From Chloroflexota bacterium (GTDB taxonomy: Bacteria > Chloroflexota > Anaerolineae > Anaerolineales > Villigracilaceae), in contig QMIW01000045.1 of the NCBI GenBank assembly GCA_024434165.1, positions 1 to 32,613 of the forward strand: 32,613 nucleotides of DNA, in the 5' to 3' direction. Shown in pieces: positions 7,745 through 15,415 of this stretch (the stretch's first letter is position 1; every line of letters starts with the position of its first letter). The translations under genes and the position numbers were made by a program. The notes under the pieces are model-generated. The model did no database searches. It worked only from the letters and a program-made list of their open reading frames with translations, and was not told where the DNA came from.

Positions 7745-9130
7745 ATGACCACCGTTACCGTCATCGGCGCAGGCAGCGCTTCGTTCGGGGAAAATACGCT
7801 TGCCGCCCTCATGCGCTCGAAGAAACTCAAAGGCTCCACCCTGCGTCTCGTGGATCGCAACCCGCAAAGCCTCGATATCGTTCACCGGCTCGCCAACCGC
7901 TTGAACCGGGAATGGGATTCAGGCTTGTCCATCTCTGCGCACACGCATCACAAGGATGCGCTCGAAGGCGCGGACTTCGTGGTATCCGCCATCGAAGTGG
8001 GACCGCGCGAGGAATTATGGAAGTCCGATTTTGAAATTTCATTGAAGTATGGCGTTCGCCAGCCCTACGCCGAAAACGGCGGACCCGGCGGTTTTGCACA
8101 CGCAGCGCGTAATGTCAAACCCGTTTTGGAAATCGCCCGCGATATGGAACAGGCGTGTCCCGATGCGTGGTTCATCAATTTCACCAACCCGATGGTTCGC
8201 ATTTGCGATCTTATCCATCGTCACAGCAGGATCAGGGCGGTGGGCTTGTGCCATCAAATCTATGCCGGTTATGGCATGGTCGGCACGGCGCTTGCCAAAG
8301 ACCTCGGTATTGAAGTGCCCGAAGGTCTTGAAGGCATGCACGCGGATGTGCTTCAACATCCGCTTCAGCAACGGGTGGTGCATCAAACCGTCCCGCTGGT
8401 GGACATCCGCGCGGCGGGGACGAATCACTTTACATGGATACTTTCCATTCACGACAAGCGGACGGGGGAGGATTTATATCCCCTGTTAAGGAAGCGCTTC
8501 CTTGAACTGGATGAAACATTCGAGCCGCTCACGCGCCGCGTCTTTCAGGACTTTGGGTTGTTCCCCGTGCCTGGAGATACCCATCTCTGCGAGTATCTCC
8601 CCTGGATGAGCGACCCCGTCACCAAGCCGTGGGAGACGTTCAACATCCGCTTGTACGACTGGGACGTGATGGCGGGCTTGCGCGACTTCAGCCTCGACCG
8701 CTTGAACGAAATGGCAAACGGCGGAATGACCGTGGAAGGTCTGCTCGAAACTGATTCGGAGGGCGCATTGGAAATGATCGAGAACGTGGCTTTTGCGGGT
8801 AATCATTACCACCTTGCCGCGAATCTCCCAAACGCAGGGCAAATTTCCAATCTGCCGGCGGGCGCAATCGTTGAAACGCCCGTCCATGTGAACGGGGCGG
8901 GGATTCATCCCGTGCACGTCGGCGCGCTGCCCGAACCGGTTGCAGAGTTATGCCGCCGCGAGTTGATGGTTGCGCAATTGTGCGTGGATGCCGCCGTGGA
9001 AGGAAATTATGAAAAGGCGCTGCAGTGTCTGCTGCTCGATCCGGTCGTGACGGATATGCGCGCTGCCAGGAACATCCTCGACGATTATCTGAAGACGTAT
9101 CGCAGCCACCTGCCGCAATTCTGGAAGTGA
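7745..9130 (+). CDS. Glycoside hydrolase family 4 (NAD/metal-dependent glycosidase)
   Basis: The 461-residue enzyme has the GH4 plan: an N-terminal NAD-binding loop 'VIGAGSASFG' (6-15), 'NGGPGG' (111-116), 'NFTNP' (145-149), the metal-binding Cys/His pair C169-H170 in 'GLCHQI' and 'GTNHFTW' (225-231). GH4 enzymes cleave alpha or beta glycosides through an oxidation-elimination-reduction cycle that needs NAD+ and usually Mn2+. Substrate class tracks with the residues after CH; 'CHQI' matches none of the subtypes I know well, so alpha-galactosidase, alpha-glucosidase or galacturonidase remain open. Length is normal for the family and there is no signal peptide, so it is cytoplasmic. A strong promoter precedes it and a terminator follows it, so it is a single-gene unit. 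Galactokinase nearby is suggestive but is transcribed separately. Confidence 0.92.
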   Translation: MTTVTVIGAGSASFGENTLAALMRSKKLKGSTLRLVDRNPQSLDIVHRLANRLNREWDSGLSISAHTHHKDALEGADFVVSAIEVGPREELWKSDFEISLKYGVRQPYAENGGPGGFAHAARNVKPVLEIARDMEQACPDAWFINFTNPMVRICDLIHRHSRIRAVGLCHQIYAGYGMVGTALAKDLGIEVPEGLEGMHADVLQHPLQQRVVHQTVPLVDIRAAGTNHFTWILSIHDKRTGEDLYPLLRKRFLELDETFEPLTRRVFQDFGLFPVPGDTHLCEYLPWMSDPVTKPWETFNIRLYDWDVMAGLRDFSLDRLNEMANGGMTVEGLLETDSEGALEMIENVAFAGNHYHLAANLPNAGQISNLPAGAIVETPVHVNGAGIHPVHVGALPEPVAELCRRELMVAQLCVDAAVEGNYEKALQCLLLDPVVTDMRAARNILDDYLKTYRSHLPQFWK

Positions 9131-9158
9131 TGTGCGTTCATGGAACGGATGAAATCAA

Positions 9159-9190
9159 GGACGGGCTTTGAACAGCCCGTCCCTTTTTCT
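9159..9190 (+). terminator. Rho-independent terminator of the GH4 gene
   Basis: GGACGGGCT (9159-9167) and AGCCCGTCC (9174-9182) form a perfect 9-bp stem with a 6-base loop, followed directly by CTTTTTCTT. Confidence 0.92.
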
Positions 9191-9225
9191 TAAAGACGTT
9201 AAAGACCTTAAGAACCTTAAATATT
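9190..9225. repeat. Four tandem 9-bp units (TTAAAGACC-like)
   Basis: TTAAAGACG, TTAAAGACC, TTAAGAACC and TTAAATATT follow each other without gaps right after the terminator. They open an AT-rich 270-bp spacer that holds no gene I can support. Confidence 0.5.
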
Positions 9226-9296
9226 TTTTCATTCCCCATCGAAAAGATGTATATAAGACCTGCAAATATTTTAAGATAAATATATCTTCAAAAACC

Positions 9297-9324
9297 TTTA
9301 CATAAATCAATTGTTGTATAAAAT
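9297..9324 (+). promoter_or_regulatory. Candidate promoter of the ATP-grasp gene
   Basis: TTTACA (9297-9302), a 16-bp spacer and TAAAAT (9319-9324) lie in the AT-rich spacer, about 130 bases before the start codon. The long leader then includes an 8-bp inverted repeat at 9397-9417. Confidence 0.35.
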
Positions 9325-9396
9325 AACAACAGGTTAATGATTATTCATTGATGAATGAATCGTTGATGAACTGATGATGATGAAAATAAATGAACA

Positions 9397-9417
9397 TGAT
9401 TCAATAATGTTGAATCA
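9397..9417. promoter_or_regulatory. Inverted repeat in the ATP-grasp leader
   Basis: TGATTCAA and TTGAATCA are perfect 8-bp arms around TAATG. It lies 40 bp before the ATG, where a repressor site or leader hairpin would act. The role is an inference. Confidence 0.35.
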
Positions 9418-9456
9418 ATAAAGCGATTGTGTAGTAAGAACAACAAAGGAAAAATC

Positions 9457-10482
9457 ATGTATATCTGCATACTGACAAGCACTCCAGATGAAAACGATGT
9501 ACCCTATGACCCGTCGCCTTACATGAAGGGTTATCGCTGGAAACAGCATCATGTGGAGCCCGTGAACGTTGAAAAACAAATCAAAAGTTTAATGGACGAA
9601 GGCGTGGATGTCTTCGTCAATTTGTGCGACGGCACACCCGACGACGCGCTTTCGGGCATTGCGCTGGTAAAAGCGCTCGAAAAATACAACGCCGCCTTCA
9701 CCGGCGCGGATTCGAAGTTCTTCGACCCCACGCGCGACGAGATGAAGAACGCCGCAAAGCGCGTCTCCGTTCCCACGCCAAATTGGATCTTCGTCCATCG
9801 CGCGGAGGATGCGGAAAAGGTCGTCAAACGCCTCAAATTTCCCATGCTCGTCAAGCCGCCGCATGGATACGCCAGCGTGGGCATCCGCCGCAACTCGCGG
9901 GTCGAAACCATCGAGCAGCTGCGCGAACAATTGAAACTCGAGATCAACGAATTCGGGCGCGCCCTGGTCGAGGAATTCATCGAAGGACGCGAGTTCACCT
10001 GCCTGATTGCGGAGAACGCCGCAAACCCGGAGAAACCGTTTACCTTTACCCCCGTGGAATTCATCTTCCCCGACGGCGAGTCGTTCAAGCATTACGAAAT
10101 GAAATGGGTGGATTATGAAAAGATGTCCGTCGCGGTGGTGGACGATCCGCGCATTGACAAGACCCTGCGCGAGCAGACCGTTCGCGTTTTCAAGGAGTTG
10201 GGCGGCAACGGGTACGCCCGCTGCGACTATCGCATGGATGCAGCCGGCACGATCCACATGCTTGAGATCAACCCCAACTGCGGCATATTCTATCCGCCGC
10301 ATGAGCCGGGTTCCGCGGATTTCTCCCTCCTCAACGATCCGACCACCAACCACGCCAGGTTCATGAAACTCATCATCCGCAACGCGCAATTCCGCCAGAC
10401 GCGCGTCGCGGCGGAACGCATCATCAAACGCCAGCAGCGCAAACGCGAACGCGTGCCGGTCGAGCAGATGGCTTACACCTAA
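9457..10482 (+). CDS. ATP-grasp ligase related to D-Ala-D-Ala ligase
   Basis: The 341-residue protein is an ATP-dependent carboxylate-amine ligase of the Ddl type. The N-terminal domain contains 'VNLCDGTPDD'; the ATP-grasp Lys/Gly loop is 'LVKPPHGYASVGI', then 'EEFIEGREFTC', and the metal site is 'EINPNCG' with the Glu and Asn expected in the fold. It differs from the true Ddl in the dcw cluster (28518-29636), which has the classic 'GGRSGEHDVS' and 'LHGPFGEDG' motifs, so it probably joins other substrates. The start at 9457 is chosen because AAAGGA lies 6 bases upstream; the upstream TTG at 9427 lies before this ribosome site. Its stop codon lies in the left end of a MITE-like element. The substrate is unknown. 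Confidence 0.85.
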   Translation: MYICILTSTPDENDVPYDPSPYMKGYRWKQHHVEPVNVEKQIKSLMDEGVDVFVNLCDGTPDDALSGIALVKALEKYNAAFTGADSKFFDPTRDEMKNAAKRVSVPTPNWIFVHRAEDAEKVVKRLKFPMLVKPPHGYASVGIRRNSRVETIEQLREQLKLEINEFGRALVEEFIEGREFTCLIAENAANPEKPFTFTPVEFIFPDGESFKHYEMKWVDYEKMSVAVVDDPRIDKTLREQTVRVFKELGGNGYARCDYRMDAAGTIHMLEINPNCGIFYPPHEPGSADFSLLNDPTTNHARFMKLIIRNAQFRQTRVAAERIIKRQQRKRERVPVEQMAYT

Positions 10483-10594
10483 GTAGTCGGTCATAAGTTT
10501 TTAGAAAACAAATTTCTGCTCATGCCGCCGTCCTCGGCGGCGGGGACGCCGCCGGGAGCGTATTTTTGTAAAATTTATTTCGACCGACTACTTA
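10480..10594. mobile_element. 115-bp MITE-like element with 13-bp perfect terminal inverted repeats
   Basis: TAAGTAGTCGGTC (10480-10492) and GACCGACTACTTA (10582-10594) are exact complements. The outermost TA on each side could be a TA target duplication of the kind made by IS630/Tc1-type transposases, which would leave an 11-bp terminal repeat. The interior has no reading frame, an AT-rich flank on each side and a GCCGCC-rich palindrome (10523-10554). The left end supplies the stop codon of the ATP-grasp gene. No transposase is in the window. Confidence 0.65.
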
Positions 10595-10601
10595 ACAAAA
10601 C

Positions 10602-10632
10602 AAAACGGGACACAGCAATGTGCCCCGTTTTT
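10602..10632. terminator. Bidirectional terminator between convergent genes
   Basis: AAACGGG and CAC pair with GTG and CCCGTTT across an AGCAAT loop, with one A-C mismatch. T-runs follow on both strands, so it can end both the ATP-grasp transcript and the galactokinase transcript, whose stop codon it touches. Confidence 0.75.
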
Positions 10633-11773
10633 ATTCCTGAAGGATGCCCGCCCCCGCGCTGGCTTTGCATACATACACACCCGCTTCCAGCCCGGACCTT
10701 TGCCTGTACGCCGCGCTCACAGCCTGGGTAAACGCCTCCGCCTGATCCTCCCTCACCAAAGCCGCCGCACAGCCGCCGAATCCCGCCCCGGTCATGCGCG
10801 CGCCGTAACAGCCCTCCTGCTCCCGCGCGCACTCGACCATGAGATTGAGCGCGTCGTTCGTCACCTCAAAATCGTCGCGCAGGCTGTTGTGGCTGGCGTT
10901 GAACAACCCGCCCAGGCGTTTTACATCCCCCTTTTCCATCGCATCAATTGCTTCCAGGACACGCGCATTTTCTGTAACGATGTGGCGCGCACGCTTGAAA
11001 GCAACTTCACTTAATCCACTTTCCAAGCCCCACTTTCCCAGGTCCTCCACGCTCACATCGCGCAGCGCCTCGACCCCAAACCACTTCGCCGCCTCTTCGC
11101 ATTGGCTTCTTCTCTCGTTATACGCCGAATCCACCAAACCGCGCCGGGTGGAAGTATCCAAAATCACGATGGATATGCCCCGGGGCAGGGGAATGTGCCG
11201 GGTTTCGAGCGAACGGCAATCCAGAAACAGCGCATGACCTTCCCGACACGCCGCGCTCGCCATTTGATCCATGATCCCGCAGTTGACGCCAACCCATTCG
11301 TTTTCCGCTTTTTGCGCCAGTTTTGCCATCTTCGTTGCATCCCATTCGATGTTGGATATGGCGGCGAAGGCGCGGGCAGTTGCCAGCTCCACGGCGGCGG
11401 AGGAGGATAGACCCGCCCCGCGCGGTATATCGCCGGTCATCACGGCGTCGAATCCGCGCAGGGAATAGCCCGCCTCCATGAGTTGATGGGCGACACCTTT
11501 GGGGTATTCGATCCAGCCGGAGCCCCGGGCGAGGGAAGTTAGCAGAAAACCGGACTCAGCCCCGAGGTCCAGGGAAAAGAGGCGCACCTGTTCGTCGTCG
11601 CGCGGACGCAGCGCAAGCCATACGGCGCGGTCAATCGCCATCGGCAGGACAAATCCATCGTTGTAATCCGTATGCTCGCCGATCAGATTGACCCTCCCCG
11701 GCGCGCGGACGATTAACTCCGGTTTGGCGTTAAAATGGGCTGCATACTGTTGAGAGAGAGTTCCTGTATCCAT
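10631..11773 (-). CDS. galK: Galactokinase
   Basis: GalK phosphorylates galactose at C1 with ATP, the entry step of the Leloir pathway. The 380-residue GHMP kinase shows the galactokinase signature 'GRVNLIGEHTDYNDG' (26-40), the ATP loop 'IPRGAGLSSSAAVE' (116-129) and the C-terminal 'MTGAGFGGCAAALV'. The reading frame is open for 76 more codons upstream, but that extension runs antisense into the divergent gene and has no family similarity, so the start is set at 11773. No other Leloir gene is present. A GH4 enzyme 1.5 kb away might release galactose, which is only a positional hint. Confidence 0.95.
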   Translation of the reverse strand: MDTGTLSQQYAAHFNAKPELIVRAPGRVNLIGEHTDYNDGFVLPMAIDRAVWLALRPRDDEQVRLFSLDLGAESGFLLTSLARGSGWIEYPKGVAHQLMEAGYSLRGFDAVMTGDIPRGAGLSSSAAVELATARAFAAISNIEWDATKMAKLAQKAENEWVGVNCGIMDQMASAACREGHALFLDCRSLETRHIPLPRGISIVILDTSTRRGLVDSAYNERRSQCEEAAKWFGVEALRDVSVEDLGKWGLESGLSEVAFKRARHIVTENARVLEAIDAMEKGDVKRLGGLFNASHNSLRDDFEVTNDALNLMVECAREQEGCYGARMTGAGFGGCAAALVREDQAEAFTQAVSAAYRQRSGLEAGVYVCKASAGAGILQE

Positions 11774-11800
11774 AACCGCGTTTATACCATAGAGGACTAC

Positions 11801-13357
11801 ATGACCGATTTGGAGCTGCTTGAGCGTTATGAACCTGTGATGCGTTTTGCCAAAAGCGAGCGTTTTTTTCCGATGGCGGTGGAACCATACCTCGAACGAT
11901 GTCTGATCTTCCCAAGCGGACCGATGGGGGCGGCGGAGGCGCTTTCTCACATTCACGAACCGATGGCGGAGCGAATCGGAAAGTTGAAGAGCCATGAGCA
12001 TTTTCTGCGGTTTGTGAACAAGCCGCTGTTCGATTTCGATGCGTGGATCTGGTGGGGCGCGCTTTCTGCGCTTGCTCTGGGAGCGGGCTGGTTCACGCTC
12101 GGTTTGACGGGGTTGGAGATTGCAATCGGCGTTTCACTGATCGCGGCGCTGGTCATCTTTATGGCTGCATCGCCCATTCGCCTGCGAATCATCCCGGCTG
12201 TGCTGGCGGTTATCGTATTTCTCGTTTTGGGATTTGCGCCGATCTGGTTGTTCTTGAATCCCATGCCGTACGTCAGTATTGCGATTGAATACCTTGTTTT
12301 GCTGCCGATCTATCTGCTGCTCCTGTTTATCTGGCTGGTGAACATCCTGCGTTGGATCATCGAACGGATACTTCCCGAAGGTCCGGGTCTGGTGATGGAT
12401 ATGCTCTCGCAAGCCACGGAACGCATCGCGCGCGAGGCGTATTATCAATATGCCGATATTTTGAAGAAGCACCACCAGGCGGTGTACTACGGGCGCGTGG
12501 TTCGGGAGGAGGATGAAGCGGAGAATCTCTGGACGGTCCTGCAATATCATTTCTTTTACGCCTTCAACGACTGGCGGCTGGCGGCGAACGGATTCAATCA
12601 TCACGAAGGGGATTGGGAGATGGCGGCGGTCTATTTGAAGAATGGGGAGCCGTACGCCGTCCTGCTCTCACAGCATGGCGCGGGAAATATCGAGAGGTGG
12701 GAGAATGTCATCAAGGCGCGCGACCGGGACGGAAAGGAGACCACACATCCCGTCATTTATGCCGCGCTTGGCTCGCACGCGAATTACAGCCGCCCGGAGG
12801 TGATTCGCTCGCCGGGCATGTACAAGCCGGGAAAATTGCAGCGCTTCCTCTTTTGGTTCGACGGGTTGATTCATTATCTATTCCTGCTCCTCAACCCGAA
12901 TCAAAAGGCGCGCCAGATCGCCATCGAAGAATTCCGCGCCAGACCCGCCCATTTCCTTGCCGAGGGCGCCCTCAGCGAATTGAAGGATGAATTCGACCGC
13001 TACGTGGTGCGCCTTCCCATGGAAATCGCCACAGGCGACGGGCTGCGCATCGGATTTCAGGGCAGGAACTCGGAAGAGCCCATGGAGCGCTCGGAAAACT
13101 TTTTGAAACGGGTCATGTCGGAACGGCGCACCACGCTCCTGCCAAACCGCGAGTGGAAGCGTGTGCTATTGAATTCCGAGCCGGGTTGGGTACAATATAA
13201 GGGATTGTGGGGTGTGAAGAGTCTGCTGGGCGAGGAGTCGGGTCCGCCTGGACCGAAGTGGAGCAAGCCGAAGAAAAAACAGGCTGATGTGACCCGGCGG
13301 GTGCGTTGGGAAAAGCCGCTGGATTGGCTTATGGAGTTGGAGAACAACAAACATTAA
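11801..13357 (+). CDS. Membrane protein with Vps62-like domain
   Basis: The product has 518 residues from the ATG at 11801, which follows an AGAGGA ribosome site. An N-terminal soluble part (~1-80) leads into four hydrophobic segments (~83-105, 108-124, 130-152, 158-185). A C-terminal globular domain contains 'HHEGDWEMAAVYL' (267-279), 'LLSQHGAG' (288-295) and 'HPVIYAALGSHANYS' (316-330). The order HEGDWE, then SQHG, then HPVVY.A.GSHA is the pattern of Vps62/DUF946 proteins, known from fungi and plants and scattered in bacteria, with no settled biochemical function. The start lies only 27 bp from the divergent galK start. The gene downstream, also a membrane protein, follows after 20 bp and is probably cotranscribed. 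The reading frame extends to 11735 but overlaps galK. Confidence 0.82.
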   Translation: MTDLELLERYEPVMRFAKSERFFPMAVEPYLERCLIFPSGPMGAAEALSHIHEPMAERIGKLKSHEHFLRFVNKPLFDFDAWIWWGALSALALGAGWFTLGLTGLEIAIGVSLIAALVIFMAASPIRLRIIPAVLAVIVFLVLGFAPIWLFLNPMPYVSIAIEYLVLLPIYLLLLFIWLVNILRWIIERILPEGPGLVMDMLSQATERIAREAYYQYADILKKHHQAVYYGRVVREEDEAENLWTVLQYHFFYAFNDWRLAANGFNHHEGDWEMAAVYLKNGEPYAVLLSQHGAGNIERWENVIKARDRDGKETTHPVIYAALGSHANYSRPEVIRSPGMYKPGKLQRFLFWFDGLIHYLFLLLNPNQKARQIAIEEFRARPAHFLAEGALSELKDEFDRYVVRLPMEIATGDGLRIGFQGRNSEEPMERSENFLKRVMSERRTTLLPNREWKRVLLNSEPGWVQYKGLWGVKSLLGEESGPPGPKWSKPKKKQADVTRRVRWEKPLDWLMELENNKH

Positions 13358-13377
13358 TTCGTCACAAGGAGAATGCC

Positions 13378-14283
13378 ATGTCGTTTTCACAAGCGCTTGA
13401 AGTCGTTATTGGGTTGATTTTTGTCTATTACGTGCTGGGCTCCATCGTTTCATTGATCACACAATGGATCAATGAAGCGTTCGAGACGCGCGGCAGGTCG
13501 CTGGAAAAGCACCTGATGCGAATCGTCGGCGACAAGCAGGTGGGAGATTTTGTGAAACTCCCGCAGCTGCAGTCGCTGCGCCCCATCCGCTATAAGAATT
13601 GGATGAGCGTCTTCACGTCCGCCACGGAACCGAAGAAACTCGAAAAGATTCCCGTCGCCACGCTGGTGGATTCCTACTTCGATTTCGTCGGTCTGACCGC
13701 CACCAGGGAAGTAAACGCGGAGGGGTTGAAGAACCTGCTCAACACCCTGCCGGATACCGAGACCAAACGGGCGGTCATCCAATGGATTGACCAGGGCGTG
13801 ACTGACATCAAGGAACTGCAAAAACGCACCACGACCTATTTCGCCGGCGTGATGGATCAGGCGGCGGCGACGTTCAAAGCCAACGCCCGCAGTTTCGTAA
13901 TCGTCCTCTCCATTTTCCTCACGCTTCTGCTCGGCACCGACAGCATCGAACTTGCGCGGACGCTGTGGACCAATGCCAGCGTGCGCGCGCTTGCCGTCGC
14001 GCAGGCGGAAGCGGTCGCCCAGCAGGAAGGCGGCGAAGCGAAAATTGACGACCTGATCGAGCAATTGAGCGCCTTGAACATTGTGCGGATCGGCTGGTGG
14101 CAGATGGAAGCCCCGGACGGCAATTGGGGCGGGTTTATCGCGCTGAAGGTTCTGGGATTAAGCCTGACCGCTGCCGCGGTTTCACAAGGCTCGTCCTTCT
14201 GGTACGATTTGCTGAAGAAGGTTGTCTCTCCCTCCAAGGGCGGTGGAGGAGGCGGAGGCGACAGCGGCGAAGCAAAAGGTTGA
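13378..14283 (+). CDS. Membrane protein of unknown function
   Basis: The 301-residue protein has an N-terminal hydrophobic helix (~5-28, 'VVIGLIFVYYVLGSIVSLIT'), a soluble middle rich in charged residues, a second membrane segment near 'SFVIVLSIFLTLLLG', and a third near 'GFIALKVLGLSLTAAAVSQG'. This third segment is followed by 'SSFWYDLLKKVV' and a glycine-rich tail. The block before 'FWYDLL' resembles a recurrent motif of uncharacterised bacterial membrane proteins. The start is set at 13378 because AAGGAG lies 5 bases upstream and the gene then begins 20 bp after the Vps62-like gene; both probably form one operon. No catalytic motif is seen. Confidence 0.8.
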   Translation: MSFSQALEVVIGLIFVYYVLGSIVSLITQWINEAFETRGRSLEKHLMRIVGDKQVGDFVKLPQLQSLRPIRYKNWMSVFTSATEPKKLEKIPVATLVDSYFDFVGLTATREVNAEGLKNLLNTLPDTETKRAVIQWIDQGVTDIKELQKRTTTYFAGVMDQAAATFKANARSFVIVLSIFLTLLLGTDSIELARTLWTNASVRALAVAQAEAVAQQEGGEAKIDDLIEQLSALNIVRIGWWQMEAPDGNWGGFIALKVLGLSLTAAAVSQGSSFWYDLLKKVVSPSKGGGGGGGDSGEAKG

Positions 14284-14290
14284 TGAAAAA

Positions 14291-14319
14291 GCCTCCGAGG
14301 TTGTAAGGACCTCGGAGGC
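14291..14319. terminator. Terminator between convergent genes
   Basis: GCCTCCGAGGT (14291-14301) and ACCTCGGAGGC (14309-14319) form a perfect 11-bp stem. On the minus strand it is followed by TTTTTC, giving a strong terminator for the methyltransferase gene; on the plus strand the tail is less T-rich. Confidence 0.85.
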
Positions 14320-14323
14320 TCCG

Positions 14324-15268
14324 TTATTGGGAAGACCACCTTGCGTAGACCGCCTGCGAGAGCAGGCGGTTCGCGCTTTTTTCGCGCGTCACCAGTTCGC
14401 CGCTGTCCAACTCCCCCTTGTGGTTTTTCATCATTTCATCCACTGCCTGTGCGATGTGAATGGCGGAAGCCCGCACTGCGTACACTGTGACGATCACGAA
14501 CAGCGGGCTCGCGCTCAGGCACTGCCTGCATATTTCCAGCAAACTCGGCAGGGATTTATACACTTCCCACACTTCACCTTTCGGTCCGCGCCCGAATTTT
14601 GGAGGGTCGAGGATGATGCCGTCGTATTGGACGCCGCGCCTGGCTTCGCGCTGGATGTATTTCATCGCATCGTCCACGATCCAGCGGATGGGTTTATCGC
14701 CTAAGCCCGATAACTCCTGATTCTCCCGCGCCCATGTCACGGACTTTTTCGAAGCGTCCACGTGAGTCACCGATGCGCCCGCCGCCGCGGCTGCCAACGT
14801 TGCAAGACCGGTATAACCGAACAGGTTGAGCACGTTCGGCTGGTGATTCGCTTTCTGGATGGAATCCGCCATAAAGTCCCAGTGAGAGGCGGCTTCGGGA
14901 AAAACCCCGAGGTGGCGGCCCGGCGTCGTCATCGCCCAGAATTTCAGGATCCCCCTCTGTCCCCCCATCCCGCCTTGCGGGATAGGGGAATGAAAAGGGG
15001 GCAAGGGATAACTCATCGTCCATTTCTCGTCCACCCTTTTCTTAAACTCCCAGTGACCGCCGCTCTCCTCACCGGTGGGGATGAAGACCGCGTGGGCGTT
15101 ATCCCAATCGGATTGCGGCAGGGCGCGGCTCCACATTGCCTGCAATTCGGGGCGGGCGAAGGTGTATTTGCCGAAACGCTCCAGTTTTAACCCGTCGCCG
15201 GAGTCAATTAGTTCATAATCCTGCCAGCGGGCGGCTTCAAGCAGGGTAAAAGCGGGGGGATGGGTCAT
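14324..15268 (-). CDS. Class I SAM-dependent methyltransferase, RlmI-like
   Basis: The 314-residue protein has a beta-rich N-terminal part and a Rossmann methyltransferase domain. The SAM loop is 'NLFGYTGLATLAAA' (148-161), the acidic Asp after beta-2 is in 'VTHVDASKKSV', and the catalytic-type motif is 'DPPKFGRG' (221-228). This set is typical of the RlmI/RlmK/RsmB-like group that makes m5C or m7/m2G in rRNA, but the N-terminal PUA domain of RlmI is not obvious, so the target is open. Residues ~88-107 are encoded by a GC-rich palindrome (14963-14988) and look like an in-frame repeat insert. It is transcribed away from the dcw cluster; its start lies 147 bp from mraZ. Confidence 0.85.
   Translation of the reverse strand: MTHPPAFTLLEAARWQDYELIDSGDGLKLERFGKYTFARPELQAMWSRALPQSDWDNAHAVFIPTGEESGGHWEFKKRVDEKWTMSYPLPPFHSPIPQGGMGGQRGILKFWAMTTPGRHLGVFPEAASHWDFMADSIQKANHQPNVLNLFGYTGLATLAAAAAGASVTHVDASKKSVTWARENQELSGLGDKPIRWIVDDAMKYIQREARRGVQYDGIILDPPKFGRGPKGEVWEVYKSLPSLLEICRQCLSASPLFVIVTVYAVRASAIHIAQAVDEMMKNHKGELDSGELVTREKSANRLLSQAVYARWSSQ
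14947..15003. repeat. GC-rich palindrome inside the methyltransferase gene
   Basis: ATCCCGC (14967-14973) and GCGGGAT (14977-14983) form a stem, extended by CCCC/GGGG and then by runs of C on the left and G on the right out to about 15000. It encodes a Pro/Gly-rich stretch (PPFHSPIPQGGMGGQRG) that has no counterpart I expect in the family. Confidence 0.5.
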
Positions 15269-15308
15269 TTGGCAACGCCTTTGAAATGGGAAAAAAGTAC
15301 CATGCCAC

Positions 15309-15336
15309 TTGATTTTTCACCGTAAGACGGTATAAT
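15309..15336 (+). promoter_or_regulatory. Main promoter of the dcw cluster
   Basis: TTGATT (15309-15314), a 16-bp spacer and a perfect TATAAT (15331-15336) predict transcription from about 15343. It is the only strong promoter seen upstream of mraZ. Confidence 0.75.
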
Positions 15337-15366
15337 AAGTGGTAGAAAGTGGTATAAAGTGGTAAG
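15337..15366 (+). promoter_or_regulatory. MraZ operator: three GTGGT boxes at 10-bp spacing
   Basis: GTGGT occurs at 15339-15343, 15349-15353 and 15359-15363, each preceded by AA and separated by five A-rich bases. MraZ of other bacteria is known to bind tandem GTGGG/TGGGN-type repeats with 5-nt spacers in front of its own gene. The boxes start 2 bp after the -10 and cover the predicted start of transcription, so binding should repress the cluster. Confidence 0.8.
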
Positions 15367-15367
15367 G

Positions 15368-15386
15368 ACGCCGGGCTGCCCGGCGT
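15368..15386 (+). promoter_or_regulatory. GC-rich hairpin in the mraZ leader
   Basis: ACGCCGGG and CCCGGCGT form a perfect 8-bp stem with a CTG loop in the 5' untranslated region, about 30 bases before the mraZ start. No T-run follows, so it is not an ordinary terminator; it may protect the mRNA or be a dispersed palindrome. Confidence 0.45.
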
Positions 15387-15415
15387 TCGCGTCATTAAAA
15401 GGAATAGTAGCACAA

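Noticed and set aside
9362-9420. Short frame in the AT-rich spacer before the ATP-grasp gene
   Set aside because: Only about 13 codons, no ribosome site and no features; it could be a leader peptide but there is no support.
11774-12001. N-terminal extension of GalK by 76 codons
   Set aside because: The extension overlaps the divergent membrane protein gene in antisense and lies outside the GHMP kinase fold.
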